From an uncultured Sutterella sp. (GTDB lineage Bacteria > Pseudomonadota > Gammaproteobacteria > Burkholderiales > Burkholderiaceae_F): a stretch of 64,000 bases of DNA. The DNA lies in the NCBI GenBank assembly GCA_900757865.1, contig CAAEPH010000030.1:6064-70063 (forward strand). The letters run 5' to 3'. Positions 34,192-43,613 of this stretch are shown here, piece after piece (positions within the stretch are counted from its first letter, which is position 1; each line of letters begins with the position of its first letter). Both the position numbers and the translations under genes were made by a program. The notes beneath the pieces were generated by a model. That model had not been told where the DNA came from and searched no databases. It saw only the letters and a list, made by a program, of their open reading frames with translations.

Positions 34192-36726
34192 TCATTCCTT
34201 GTGGCAAGTGAGCGTTTGACGGACAATATGCCCCTCAAGGGCCACTTCGTCACTCGCTAGTTGATAAGGTACTCGGCATTGTTGCTGCTGTCCATTGGCT
34301 ATCCACCGGATGATTAAATTTCCCTTAGCAGGAGCGGAGCCGATATACACTTTGCCACCATCATCAATAACCGCTTCTGGAAGGTCTGTGACGGATTCGG
34401 ATTCAAGTTGAACCGAGCTACCAAAGGGAATGGCTGTTTGGCCATCGGGTTGCAACAAAGTGAATAACACTTGTGTTCCTGCATAACTGCGAATCGACAA
34501 ATCCAATACAGCCCCATCAGCTGGAATCGCTTCGGCCACAAAGGCTGTTACGGTCACGTTGCTGGGAACCGACTCGGGATCAAGACGAACTTCATTCTTT
34601 TGGAAATCAGCTAGGCCCGATACCAAAACCGTATCACCATTGCTACCTCCCATTTGCCCCATAACCCGCAGATCTTTGGCATTTTCCACGTGAACAATCG
34701 CTTGACTGCGATCCATATCACGAGAGAAGAGAACACCTCGTTTCCAGATAAGTACACCACCAGATGCATTCACACTAACCGTATCACTCCAATCCGAGTG
34801 GCTCACGTTGAGATCTGACCGGAATCGATCACCTTCGTAACTCAAACCCGCACTATAGGTATTATCAGTACTACCCGAGTGATTAACACCCAAAGAATAA
34901 AGCCAGCGCCGATCTTCGGTTAAGTTGCCATACAGGTTATATGCCTGTTGCCATTCGTGGTTAGAATGCGAAGCTGTCGCCAACAGCTGAGGCGCCTGCC
35001 GCTGTCCAAGTAATCGATCAAGCGGTAAAGAAAGCATCACATTAATCGTGGTATCAGAGGTATCGCCTGCTGAAAATTGATTACTGTCGTATTTGCTATG
35101 CTGCACGCCAAACGTCAATGTACCTCCCCAAATGGGCATCCCAATGGAGCTATTGAGACTACGTCGATGCTGTCCATTTTGGTAGCGCTCATCAATATAG
35201 GTTGCATAAACACTAGTGGAATCCCAAAACGGGAGTCGTTGCAACCACGTCATAGATAAGCGAGACTCCAGCGTGTTGTCTAAAGCGTTTCGATAAAAGT
35301 CCGTGGGTCGTCTGGCTGCTTGACTCAATGTAATAGGATTTCCACCCAAGGTTTTGGCATACGCCATCGTCATCTGAGAGCCAGTTGCCTCGATGTACTT
35401 ACGCCAGGAGAGTTCAATAGTTTGTCCCGATTGTTTAAAAGCTTCAAAGTCGGAATTGGAATGCGCGAGCGAGAGCGCCACAGCGCCTAGTCGACCTAAA
35501 TCTGAAGCAATTCCTCCAAGGCCGTACTGATATTTTTCGGCTAACGTGCCGTTCGAGAAAACCGTTAAACCGTATGGCAAACCCCAGCCAAACGAACCGG
35601 TGATCAAATACGGGCGAGATGTTCCTTCTTCGTCGAGTTTCCCTGCGCCAATGCTCCAGGTTTTGCGTCCGTCCTTAAGCTGCTTCACACCCGTCATATA
35701 CGGAACATAGAACGTCTGTACTCGGCCGTTGTCACCTCGCACCGTGACTTCCACCGTTCCGCCATAGGAGAGGCCCTCCAAGTTGTCAAACTGGAAAGGG
35801 CCAGGAGCAACTTCGGTGACCAAAATCGTTCGACCACCTTGACGTATCGTTACGGTGGAGTGACTCTCTGCGACGCCTGAAATGGTGGGAATATACGTTT
35901 TTTCAAAACTTTCATGCAGATCGTCTTCATCACGAAACTCTGCACCCATGATACGAATCGAGGTATCAAACAAACTTTGTGTAGCTAACGTGCCCAAACT
36001 TACGCGAGCATTCCAGTCTGGGATGACACGTGTAAGGTACGTATCTTGGATTTCTTTTTCCCATTGACGTTCACCCTGGCTAGCGTCATACGAAAAACTG
36101 GAACGGTTAATCAAACGCCATGCACCAAGATTAAATTGGGTAGTGAAGTCACCATACGCACGCTCCTGCGAACGATCATCGGTAATCCAACTTTTAGCGT
36201 AATTTAGATAGTATTTCGTTTTGAGTGCCGTCTCGCCAAAATTCCACAGTTTTGGATTGGCTATACGATATTCCACGGCACTCATCCACGCCTGAGGTAT
36301 CGTCAATTCCAGCGTTTGTAGACTCACGTCGACTTTAAGTTGACTCCCAGGCAAAATTGTCGCTGGATCGGTGAAGGTGGACTCGGCCGGTAATGCTTCT
36401 AAACGTTTTTGAACGTCTTTTTTCAAATTCTGCGCCAACAACACTTTGAGCGGAAGCGTGGCGACATAACCGTCCCCCTTCTTCTCAATCACCACCTGCA
36501 AGGTCTGATCTTGTTTGCCGTTAACGATGAGCTCATAGGTTTGCCGCCCCGTTCGTGCTTTTTCAGTAAGGGCTTCTAAATCTTCATCGGTGATCTTTCG
36601 ACCTAACTCTTGGCTTATCGAGTCCAAATCAAATTGAAACTCTTGAGCAGAGACACTGCAACTCAACCCCAGTAGGCTTAGCGTCACAGCTAACGGACTC
36701 AGACGTTGTGAATAAACCTTAGTCAT
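34192..36726 (-). CDS. Outer-membrane fimbrial usher (FimD/PapC family)
   Basis: About 844 residues: signal peptide ending SVSAQ, N-terminal chaperone-binding domain, a 24-strand barrel with plug, and C-terminal domains. Family marks include the plug-region sequence PTISGVAESHSTVTIRQGG, and APGPFQFDNLEGLSYGGTVEVTVRGDNG, which is highly typical of ushers. Length fits the family. It takes chaperone-subunit complexes in the periplasm and threads the growing fibre through the outer membrane. The ATG at 36726 is spaced nine bases from AAGG; the ATG at 36735 touches it. The start overlaps the upstream chaperone gene by a few bases, so translation is coupled. Confidence 0.9.
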   Translation of the reverse strand: MTKVYSQRLSPLAVTLSLLGLSCSVSAQEFQFDLDSISQELGRKITDEDLEALTEKARTGRQTYELIVNGKQDQTLQVVIEKKGDGYVATLPLKVLLAQNLKKDVQKRLEALPAESTFTDPATILPGSQLKVDVSLQTLELTIPQAWMSAVEYRIANPKLWNFGETALKTKYYLNYAKSWITDDRSQERAYGDFTTQFNLGAWRLINRSSFSYDASQGERQWEKEIQDTYLTRVIPDWNARVSLGTLATQSLFDTSIRIMGAEFRDEDDLHESFEKTYIPTISGVAESHSTVTIRQGGRTILVTEVAPGPFQFDNLEGLSYGGTVEVTVRGDNGRVQTFYVPYMTGVKQLKDGRKTWSIGAGKLDEEGTSRPYLITGSFGWGLPYGLTVFSNGTLAEKYQYGLGGIASDLGRLGAVALSLAHSNSDFEAFKQSGQTIELSWRKYIEATGSQMTMAYAKTLGGNPITLSQAARRPTDFYRNALDNTLESRLSMTWLQRLPFWDSTSVYATYIDERYQNGQHRRSLNSSIGMPIWGGTLTFGVQHSKYDSNQFSAGDTSDTTINVMLSLPLDRLLGQRQAPQLLATASHSNHEWQQAYNLYGNLTEDRRWLYSLGVNHSGSTDNTYSAGLSYEGDRFRSDLNVSHSDWSDTVSVNASGGVLIWKRGVLFSRDMDRSQAIVHVENAKDLRVMGQMGGSNGDTVLVSGLADFQKNEVRLDPESVPSNVTVTAFVAEAIPADGAVLDLSIRSYAGTQVLFTLLQPDGQTAIPFGSSVQLESESVTDLPEAVIDDGGKVYIGSAPAKGNLIIRWIANGQQQQCRVPYQLASDEVALEGHIVRQTLTCHKE

Positions 36727-37486
36727 GAGCCTCATCCTTATCTAAAGGCAAACTGATGACTAAACCATTATCATTCAGAATCCCCATCACTGGGCTTGAG
36801 TTGCAGGTGGCTGAGGGTAAGGTCAGCTTATTAAATGGCGCCAACATAGGGGCAGGCGCTTTTTCATCGATTAACTCCTTCCCTCCCATTTTGACGGATC
36901 GGACGGTCTGCCAAAACGGCTCTTTATTTTCAATCGTCAACGACTCCCCATGGCAACTTGCTACAAAATGAGGCCGTTCCATCTGTCCGTGAACCTCGTT
37001 AAGTGCCATACTACGCACAAACACTTTTAGCCACAAAGAGACAGAAATCGAAAGCGTATTATGCTGTGACTGGACGTCATTTCCGGGCACCAGATTCAGT
37101 CGAAGACGCTCCAACCCTTCCGTCTTATTATTGGCTACCGAAGAACCAATCCAAACCAATCGGAAGGGTAAGCGCTGGCCTGGAGCCAGCAGTGCCATAG
37201 GGGGAGTCACCAAGAACTGAGCAGATTTTTCACGGTTTGCTTCACCATGAGTGTCCGTTTTAAAAACGGAGGCCGTAACAACCCAGGGCTGAGTACTACG
37301 ATTAGCTAGCCAAAAAGACACGCTCGGTTGACCTTCGGTATATATCAATCTAGACGTGCTAATCATCAACCCCGATGGGGTCTCCTCAGCGTTGAGAGGA
37401 CTTACTATCGTTCCCCAACAGAGACTACACAATAACAGTAAACGTAAAAATACTTGCATATGGCCTGAAGTAGCGGGATTAACCAC
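36719..37486 (-). CDS. PapD-family periplasmic fimbrial chaperone, second copy
   Basis: About 255 residues with signal peptide (VFLRLLLLCSLCWGTIVSPLNA) and two immunoglobulin-like domains. The G1-strand region FVRSMALNEVHG and the PMALLAPGQRLPFRLVW stretch fit the PapD type, though it is more diverged than the first chaperone and has two Cys in the C-terminal domain (ASCHGES, SATCNSS). It likely guards a special subunit, for example the tip protein. The first codon is a GTG overlapping the stop of the upstream chaperone gene; an ATG at 37459 is an alternative with no better ribosome site. Confidence 0.78.
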   Translation of the reverse strand: MVNPATSGHMQVFLRLLLLCSLCWGTIVSPLNAEETPSGLMISTSRLIYTEGQPSVSFWLANRSTQPWVVTASVFKTDTHGEANREKSAQFLVTPPMALLAPGQRLPFRLVWIGSSVANNKTEGLERLRLNLVPGNDVQSQHNTLSISVSLWLKVFVRSMALNEVHGQMERPHFVASCHGESLTIENKEPFWQTVRSVKMGGKELIDEKAPAPMLAPFNKLTLPSATCNSSPVMGILNDNGLVISLPLDKDEAHD

Positions 37487-38199
37487 TATTTCAATTGAAT
37501 AGGTTGGGTACGACGAATGTAAATACCGAGTTCATCCAGTGCAGCGTAGTCAAATTTGACAGGCCCTTGCGGTAACTCAACCACTTTGGACGTAATCGAC
37601 GAAAAAGGCGGAATCATTTCACTGGTATCCACTTCTTTATCGTTTACCCAATACGTCCCCATCGAAATGACAAATGGTGAAGAATTGGATAACACCACGT
37701 GTTTACCATCGCGTTTTACGTCTATCGAATCTATCGCCTTCAGTAGATTCCCTTTTAGCGCATTCGGACGATAAAACACCTTTACACGGTTTACATAATT
37801 AAGTGAAATAGAATTTTGGATATCCGCTTTGGCAGGAATTGCCTCACAGACAAACCAAAAAAGCGTCTCCCGATCTTGAGCAAAAATCGTCGGGTCAGGG
37901 ACCAGCACACGCAAACGTAGCGATTGCCCCGGAAGCAATTTTGCTAAAGAGGGCATCACCATCAGTTGACTCGCCTTCTTTTGGTCCACTGTTTCCATAT
38001 GGCTTTTGATTAAAAACCCCCAATCGCTGGTGTTTTTAATCACAAAAGACGTTTCGTTTTTCCCCTTCTCAATGACAGCACGCGTGCGATCAAGGCCAAT
38101 ACCTCCTGCCTGCACTAGAATGGCAAAGAAGAAAAGGCTAGCTATCAGCACTATTTTGCGAATAAGGCTTATAAAAGGGGAAGACATCTTAACCACCAT
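37486..38199 (-). CDS. PapD-family periplasmic fimbrial chaperone, first copy
   Basis: A 237-residue exported chaperone with signal peptide (IVLIASLFFFAILVQAGG). The PapD marks are seen: DRTRAVIEKGKNETSFVIKN (strand A with the subunit-binding Arg), PSLAKLLPGQSLRLRVLV, and NRVKVFYRP, the G1 strand that completes the pilin fold, with the Lys/Arg anchor residues of the family. The C-terminal domain ends near PVKFDYAALDELG. It stabilises fimbrial subunits in the periplasm and delivers them to the usher encoded two genes on. It shares its stop with the start of the second chaperone gene. Confidence 0.85.
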   Translation of the reverse strand: MVVKMSSPFISLIRKIVLIASLFFFAILVQAGGIGLDRTRAVIEKGKNETSFVIKNTSDWGFLIKSHMETVDQKKASQLMVMPSLAKLLPGQSLRLRVLVPDPTIFAQDRETLFWFVCEAIPAKADIQNSISLNYVNRVKVFYRPNALKGNLLKAIDSIDVKRDGKHVVLSNSSPFVISMGTYWVNDKEVDTSEMIPPFSSITSKVVELPQGPVKFDYAALDELGIYIRRTQPIQLK

Positions 38200-38266
38200 A
38201 AAGAAAAAAGATCAGTACGATCGCTAGACCGCGCTGATCTCTAAATCAAGTATGTTGTTTCGAAGA

Positions 38267-38842
38267 TTATTTGTAAGAAACTTGATACTTAATCTGGGAA
38301 GATACATAACCAGCGGTTACTGTCGCATTGGCAATACGGACCATCTTCGCGGAAAATTTTGAACACATCTTACCATTCACCACTTTCGTGAGCGGAATGA
38401 CAACGGAGGTACCTGAAAAGTCTAGTGTTTCGCTCGTGTCGCTTTTTGTCTCTGGATTTAAGTAATGGATGTCAATGGCTACACCACGTGCAGACCCAAC
38501 ATTGACCAGAAACTTTCCAGGCTCTTCCGTCATACGAGCTCGCCCTGTATCCTCAAGAGTGATGTCAGCTAAACTCGCTTCGGGGCAATTTTCAAGATCA
38601 ATATTGAAAATATCTTGTCTTGCCGCCCTGACCCTTTGCACGCATTTGTCCTGTTTGGGCTTGCTCTAAATCCACAATTTGAGTTAGGGAATCACTCGAA
38701 ATCGTACAGGTTGAAGGGACAACTTTACCCGAAAAATTCACTGACCCTGTCGTGGCTTCCGAAGCAAAGCCAGTCACAGACAGAGAGAGAACAATACAGA
38801 AGCGAAGACCACACGGCCAAAATGGCGAAATAACTTAATCAA
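38267..38842 (-). pseudogene. Third fimbrial subunit, broken by two frameshifts
   Basis: Homologue of the two intact subunits upstream. From a TTG at 38842 it reads a signal peptide start (MIKLFRHFGRVVFASVLFSL). The frame is lost within a short CT/GA dinucleotide stretch at about 38776-38790 and resumes with SEATTGSVNFSGKVVPSTC. It is lost again near 38615-38640 and resumes with NIDLENCPEASLADITLED, running to the family end VSSQIKYQVSYK. As it stands no full pilin can be made. It may be real decay or read error. The CT repeat is short (four units) for a phase-variable tract but sits at the usual place, in the signal peptide. Confidence 0.7.
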
Positions 38843-38919
38843 TATTTCAAGGGCGCTACTCTTTGATTAAGAATAGCGCCAATCATCTTTGTAACGAAGA
38901 ATCAACTTCTTCAACTCAA

Positions 38920-39480
38920 TTACTTGTAGGAAATCGTGTAAGTGAGCTGAGAGGCAACGTTACCCGCTGTGACATTCGCCTGGCCAATACGGGTCATTTC
39001 ACCCGTAACGTCAATATTCAATTTCGTATCGAAGGTCTTACCATCCTGGATAGCAACCTTCAATGAACTGTCATTACTGAAATCGAGTTCCTTCTCAGTA
39101 GCGTCCGCACCAGCCTTAACCCAAACCTTAACACCAACGCCCTGCGCATTACCCGTATTGGTCAATAAATTCTGAGCATCTTCACCGCTACCCTTTTTGG
39201 CATCAGCAAAAGAAATATCGGCCAACGTTTCCAAGGGGCAACCCTCTAACGTAATGCTTTTGGTAATTTTGCTACCACTATGACCTTGATCACGAAGTTC
39301 ACCCGTCTTAGCCTCGCCCAAATCCATAGAAAGGTTCTGAGTATCGGTCGAAATCTTACAAGCAGAAGGAACTACCGTCCCAGTGAAATCCACGGTACCA
39401 CCGTCAGCTGTTTCAGCCTGAGCGGGGTTTACCGCAAAAATAGAAAGAAGAGCCGAGGCGAGAAGATAGCGTTTAATCAT
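38920..39480 (-). CDS. Fimbrial subunit (pilin), second gene
   Basis: A 186-residue pilin of the FimA/SmfA type. Signal peptide MIKRYLLASALLSIFAVNPAQA, then VDFTGTVVPSACKI with the first disulfide Cys, EGCPLETLADISFADA with the second, and the terminal strand QLTYTISYK with penultimate aromatic. Highly similar in layout to the gene at 39535, so the two arose by duplication. It is probably a major or adaptor subunit of the fibre, exported by Sec and polymerised by donor-strand exchange. Confidence 0.85.
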   Translation of the reverse strand: MIKRYLLASALLSIFAVNPAQAETADGGTVDFTGTVVPSACKISTDTQNLSMDLGEAKTGELRDQGHSGSKITKSITLEGCPLETLADISFADAKKGSGEDAQNLLTNTGNAQGVGVKVWVKAGADATEKELDFSNDSSLKVAIQDGKTFDTKLNIDVTGEMTRIGQANVTAGNVASQLTYTISYK

Positions 39481-39534
39481 GACGAAAAGAGTCTTCCATA
39501 AAAAAGTGCTGTCGGAAAAACAGCGTTAAAAAAA

Positions 39535-40110
39535 TTATTTGTACGTAATGGTGTATTTGATTCGAGCTTTGACACTTCCCGCCGTCACTTGAGCATTGGG
39601 AATGGCTGCCGTACTACCACGAATATCAAATTCGTAATAGCTATTAAAAGCGCCACCTCCAGCCAATGGCACAATATCTTGACCCTCGTTAGAAAAGTCA
39701 ACGAAACGATATCCTACACCATCGATACCGCTACCGACGACCTTAACCTCAACGCCGACACCTTTTGCAGAGCCAACATTCGTCAATAGCGACCCTGGGT
39801 TTTCGCCATTTTTGGCAAACCCGCGATTAGCATCGGTTAAAGTCAAATCAGCAAGAACCGCACCTGAACAATTCGTCAACCGAATACGAGCTTCCCTTGG
39901 GGTGGTTTTCTCGCCCTGTCGAAGCTTACTCGTCGTAATCGGATCCAACTCCACCACTTGATGCGCCGTGCTTGGTTCAAGCTGACACGCTGCAGGTATC
40001 ACTGTTCCCGAAAATTCAATCTCCCCATAAGCCACTGTTTTGGCACTCAATAAACTCGTTGCGCTCAACAAGCATAGGGAAAGAAAAAGGGAGCGGAAAT
40101 ACTTAATCAT
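39535..40110 (-). CDS. Fimbrial subunit (pilin), first gene of the operon
   Basis: A 191-residue pilin with signal peptide (FLSLCLLSATSLLSAKT), the conserved pair of Cys (VIPAACQLE and LTNCSGAVLADLTLTDA), and the final RIKYTITYK strand. By position first after the promoter region and by size it is the best candidate for the major structural subunit. Its ribosome site on the minus strand is weak (TAGG). The operon then continues through two further subunits, two chaperones, usher and tip protein, all on the minus strand. Confidence 0.85.
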   Translation of the reverse strand: MIKYFRSLFLSLCLLSATSLLSAKTVAYGEIEFSGTVIPAACQLEPSTAHQVVELDPITTSKLRQGEKTTPREARIRLTNCSGAVLADLTLTDANRGFAKNGENPGSLLTNVGSAKGVGVEVKVVGSGIDGVGYRFVDFSNEGQDIVPLAGGGAFNSYYEFDIRGSTAAIPNAQVTAGSVKARIKYTITYK

Positions 40111-41111
40111 GCAATGGAAGCCTAAAGGAGGTTCAACAAATCAGACAGCTAACATCAGAACGTTGAATAGGCTCTCTTAGCTAGTTGGTCTCGAAGAAAT
40201 GGTCTCATCACCGAATGGGATCGAAGTATATCGAAGCAATATTTCTCTGTCAACTGATTTTTAATCAGGAAAATATCTCCGTTTTTACACAAAATATTTT
40301 CTTCTAAAAAAGTATCAGCGAAACACCTGTATAGCAACGCTTTTCTAAGCCTTACTCATTAGACCTAAAGGGGAGTTAGAGAAAATTCTTATCCTCTCCT
40401 CTCCCATTCTTAAGAGATCAATCCCTAGAAGAGTAGCCTTCCTAAAGGAAAAGTGAATCATTAGTCATTTCGGTTTAGCAGAGATGAACGTGAGCGTTTC
40501 TATTACCGTTTTCGCTTTTAAACCACATCTCTCGAAATCAATATACGTTAAGAATCAAATTAGATATCTCTTATTTCAGAAAGTTTATTTTATTTGTTCT
40601 ATTACTAAGATAAGTCACTTATTTTGTTTATTATTTTGACTCGCTTGAATTATTTAGCTTTTTAGAGTGAATAGGTCAAATTCCCAGCAATTCCGCCATC
40701 TTCCAGACGTTTTTCCAAAATGAGCTATTCTCCAGCATGTCTGTTTTTCGGTATATGATGGCTTAAATTCGTTCTACCCTCTTAGGGAATTTCACCTATA
40801 TTTTTCGATAGGATCTCGTCTCTTTTTCTATTTATCCTAATACCTAAGATGAAGAAATAATGGTCATTATCTGGCGCTCAAAGCACCAACCTCCCAATGA
40901 CCTTGAGTCACATCGTTCGTGAACGACTTCAACACCGAACAAGGGCGTTTTCGAGGCTTTCTGCAAGTCCCTAAGACATTTACTGTAAGCGCTTTGGCTC
41001 ATCTGCTGAGTGATGAATCAAGAAAAGTGTTTTTCCTTCTTAGTCCCCTCTTAACTCTCTCTACAATCGAAGAAAAAGATAAATTTTGACTCAGCTCAAA
41101 AGGGAACCACT
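40111..41111. other. One-kilobase AT-rich gap between divergent transcription units
   Basis: No supported gene. It separates the fimbrial operon (leftward) from the permease gene (rightward) and must carry both promoters. I saw no long inverted repeats that would suggest an invertible promoter as in type 1 fimbriae. A short minus-strand frame at 40155-40337 lacks a ribosome site. Confidence 0.5.
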
Positions 41112-42317
41112 ATGTACAACTTCCTTGCTGCCTTCGTCATTTGCGGGGGCGTGATCATCTTCGGTGACTTAATCTCCCGATACACCAAAGCTTGGATTCC
41201 ATCGGTTTTTGCCTCAGCCGTCTTGATTTTGATTGGGTATTGGACCGTCATTCCCCCAACCCTCGTCAAAGACGCCTATTTGATCCCCTTTGGCTCAACG
41301 CTCGCGATCTTTCTCTTGATTACACACTTGGGCACGATTATTAGTCTTAAGCAGTTGATCGCTCAGTGGCGTACGGCGCTTTTGTGTTTGTCGGGCCTTA
41401 CCGGTATGGTAGCGCTCGGCTACTTTGTTGCCCCCTTGGTGATGGATCGTGCGTTGGTCATCGCGGGTCTGCCACCGCTCACGGGTGGCGTCGTCGCCGC
41501 CACCATGATGCAAAAGGCCGCTCAAGAAGCGGGGCTCGCCACGGCAGCGGTTTTTGCCATTACCATGTACTGCGTGCAAGGCTTTGCCGGCTACCCACTT
41601 ACGGCGCTTTGCCTTAAGCGTGAAGGTAACCGTCTGCTCGAAGGGTTCCGTAAAGGGGAACTCACCTTGAACGAAGAAGAAGCGGAAGCGGTGCATGCGG
41701 CCACACGCTTGGGTGAAGGACACGTGGAAAATCCCGTCGCCCGCCTGCCTTTACAGCTTCCTGAGAGCTTCAATTCTCCGGTTATGATTTTGACCAAATT
41801 GGGGATCGTGGCCTGGATCGCTTTGAAGCTTGGCCCCATCACCGGGATTTCGGCGGCCATTTGGGCCTTGGTGCTCGGTGTGGTGTTTTGCCGTCTGGGC
41901 TTTTTGGATCGCAACGCTTTGGTGAAAGCCAATTCCTCAGGCATCTTGATGGTCGCCTTGATCATGTTCATTTTCGATGGCCTCAAAGATTGCACGCCTG
42001 AAATGCTTGGCTCCTTGATCGTGCCGATGGTCGGTTTGATCGTGATTGGTTTGGTGGGGATGTTTGCCGTAGCGTTTGTGGTGGCTAAGCTCTTGCGCAT
42101 CAGCACGCCACTGGCATTTGCCAACTGCCTCACGGCGCTCTACGGTTATCCGTTTGACCAGGTGATTACGATTCAAACGTGTGACGCTTTAGCGAAAACC
42201 CCTGAAGAACACGCTTTCTTAATGAGTAAAATGTTCCCTAACATGATCGTTGCGGGCTTTGTGACCGTAACCATCACGTCGGTGGTCATTGCTGGCATCT
42301 TTGTCAACATGCTCTAA
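41112..42317 (+). CDS. Polytopic membrane transporter paired with an amidohydrolase
   Basis: A 401-residue protein with about 11 hydrophobic segments in two halves joined by a charged cytoplasmic loop (RLLEGFRKGELTLNEEEAEAVH, about residues 180-215). Repeated glycine-rich helix breaks such as GLPPLTGGVVAATMMQ and a second-half counterpart around FANCLTALYGYPFDQV suggest an inverted-repeat secondary carrier, somewhat like the glutamate/sodium symporter group. I do not assign a family firmly. It lies 24 bases upstream of an M20 amidohydrolase gene, so it probably imports the N-acyl amino acid or peptide that enzyme splits. The ATG follows AAAGGGAA. Confidence 0.75.
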   Translation: MYNFLAAFVICGGVIIFGDLISRYTKAWIPSVFASAVLILIGYWTVIPPTLVKDAYLIPFGSTLAIFLLITHLGTIISLKQLIAQWRTALLCLSGLTGMVALGYFVAPLVMDRALVIAGLPPLTGGVVAATMMQKAAQEAGLATAAVFAITMYCVQGFAGYPLTALCLKREGNRLLEGFRKGELTLNEEEAEAVHAATRLGEGHVENPVARLPLQLPESFNSPVMILTKLGIVAWIALKLGPITGISAAIWALVLGVVFCRLGFLDRNALVKANSSGILMVALIMFIFDGLKDCTPEMLGSLIVPMVGLIVIGLVGMFAVAFVVAKLLRISTPLAFANCLTALYGYPFDQVITIQTCDALAKTPEEHAFLMSKMFPNMIVAGFVTVTITSVVIAGIFVNML

Positions 42318-42341
42318 TTTTTTCATAACGTCGTTTATCAA

Positions 42342-43529
42342 ATGAGATATAAGAAAATGCCTTCATTACAAGCACTGATGACGAAATACGGTGACTTTCA
42401 GGTCACCATGCGTCGACATTTCCATCAACACCCCGAAGTGAGTGGGAAAGAATACGAAACAAGTAAACGTATTCAGGCTGAACTCGCCAAGGCAGGGATT
42501 CCTTTTGAACAGTTAGGGATGGACACGGGCGTTGTTGCCACCATTAAGGGGGATCACCCTGGTAAAACGTTTATGTTGCGTGGCGACATGGACGCGCTCG
42601 AAGTGACCGAGCTCAACACCTGCGCTTACGCGAGTCAAAACCAGGGTGTGATGCACGCCTGCGGTCACGACTGCCACACCTCGATGCTTCTCACCGCCGC
42701 GCTCATGCTCAACGAAATGCGCGATCAGATTCACGGCACCGTGAAGCTCTTTTTCCAACCCGCTGAAGAAACGGCCGAAGGCGCCAAAGCGATGATTGAA
42801 GCCGGTGCCTTGGACGACGTGGACGGGTGCTTTGGGATGCACGTCTGGAGCGAAGTCGACGCGGGGCAAGTCTCCATTGTTGCGGGGCCTCGTATGGCCT
42901 CGGGCGACCTTTTTAAGATCTACGTTAAAGGCAAAGGCACACACGGCGCTCAGCCACACCGTGGGGTGGACGCGTTGGTCGCTGGCGCTGCCATCGTGCA
43001 AAACCTGCAGACCATTGTGAGTCGCGAAACCGACCCGGCGGAAACGGCCGTGGTGACCGTGGGTATTTTCAATGCCGGGACGCGCTTTAATGTGGTAGCT
43101 GGTGAAGCCTATTTGGAAGGCACGACGCGGTGCTTTAACCCCGAGATTCGTGCGAAATTCCCAGAGCAACTCCAGCGCATCGCCAACGAAACTGCAAAAA
43201 GCTTTGGCGGTTCCGCTGAGGTGGTCTACGAAGGGAAAGTGCCACCCACCATTAACGATCCGGTGATCACGGGCTACGCCGCCGAGGCCGCGCGTTCGAT
43301 CTTTGGCGACAATTACGAGGCCGGTTACGGTCGCACGTTGGGTGGCGAAGACTTTGCCTACTTTAGTGAACGGGTTCCTGGCGCCATGGCGTTCTTAGGG
43401 ATTCGTAACCCCGCTGTTGAAGCGGTCTACCCACAGCACTCGGGCCACTACCAGGTCGATGAAACGGTGTTGATTAAGGGCGCTGCGCTCTATGTGCAAA
43501 CCGCGTTGAATTTCCTCAACGCCCAATAA
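42342..43529 (+). CDS. M20 family amidohydrolase (hippurate hydrolase-like)
   Basis: A 395-residue cytoplasmic metallo-amidohydrolase of the M20D/HipO group. Active-site marks are LRGDMDALEV (metal Asp), MHACGHDCHTS (metal Cys/His), the catalytic Glu pair in FFQPAEETAEG, a metal His in GMHVW and GGEDFAYFSERVPG. A dimerisation domain fills the middle. Such enzymes release an amino acid from N-acyl or N-benzoyl conjugates, or from indole-acetyl conjugates. The transporter upstream likely supplies the substrate. Start either 42342 or the ATG at 42357, which has GAGAT at better spacing. A strong terminator ends the operon. Confidence 0.88.
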   Translation: MRYKKMPSLQALMTKYGDFQVTMRRHFHQHPEVSGKEYETSKRIQAELAKAGIPFEQLGMDTGVVATIKGDHPGKTFMLRGDMDALEVTELNTCAYASQNQGVMHACGHDCHTSMLLTAALMLNEMRDQIHGTVKLFFQPAEETAEGAKAMIEAGALDDVDGCFGMHVWSEVDAGQVSIVAGPRMASGDLFKIYVKGKGTHGAQPHRGVDALVAGAAIVQNLQTIVSRETDPAETAVVTVGIFNAGTRFNVVAGEAYLEGTTRCFNPEIRAKFPEQLQRIANETAKSFGGSAEVVYEGKVPPTINDPVITGYAAEAARSIFGDNYEAGYGRTLGGEDFAYFSERVPGAMAFLGIRNPAVEAVYPQHSGHYQVDETVLIKGAALYVQTALNFLNAQ

Positions 43530-43560
43530 GTCACCGTAAGGTAGTAACCCAACCCATTCT

Positions 43561-43602
43561 GCGAAGGCTTCATCCTCAAATGTCGATGAAGCCTTCGCTT
43601 TT
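43561..43602 (+). terminator. Strong terminator of the permease-amidohydrolase operon
   Basis: Perfect 14-bp stem GCGAAGGCTTCATC (43561-43574) with GATGAAGCCTTCGC (43585-43598), then TTTT. It may also stop transcription from the convergent umuC gene. Confidence 0.88.
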
Positions 43603-43613
43603 CTGAGGCCCCG

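Noticed and set aside
40111..41111. Invertible fimbrial promoter element
   Set aside because: No pair of inverted repeats flanking a promoter-sized segment was seen and no dedicated fim recombinase adjoins it.
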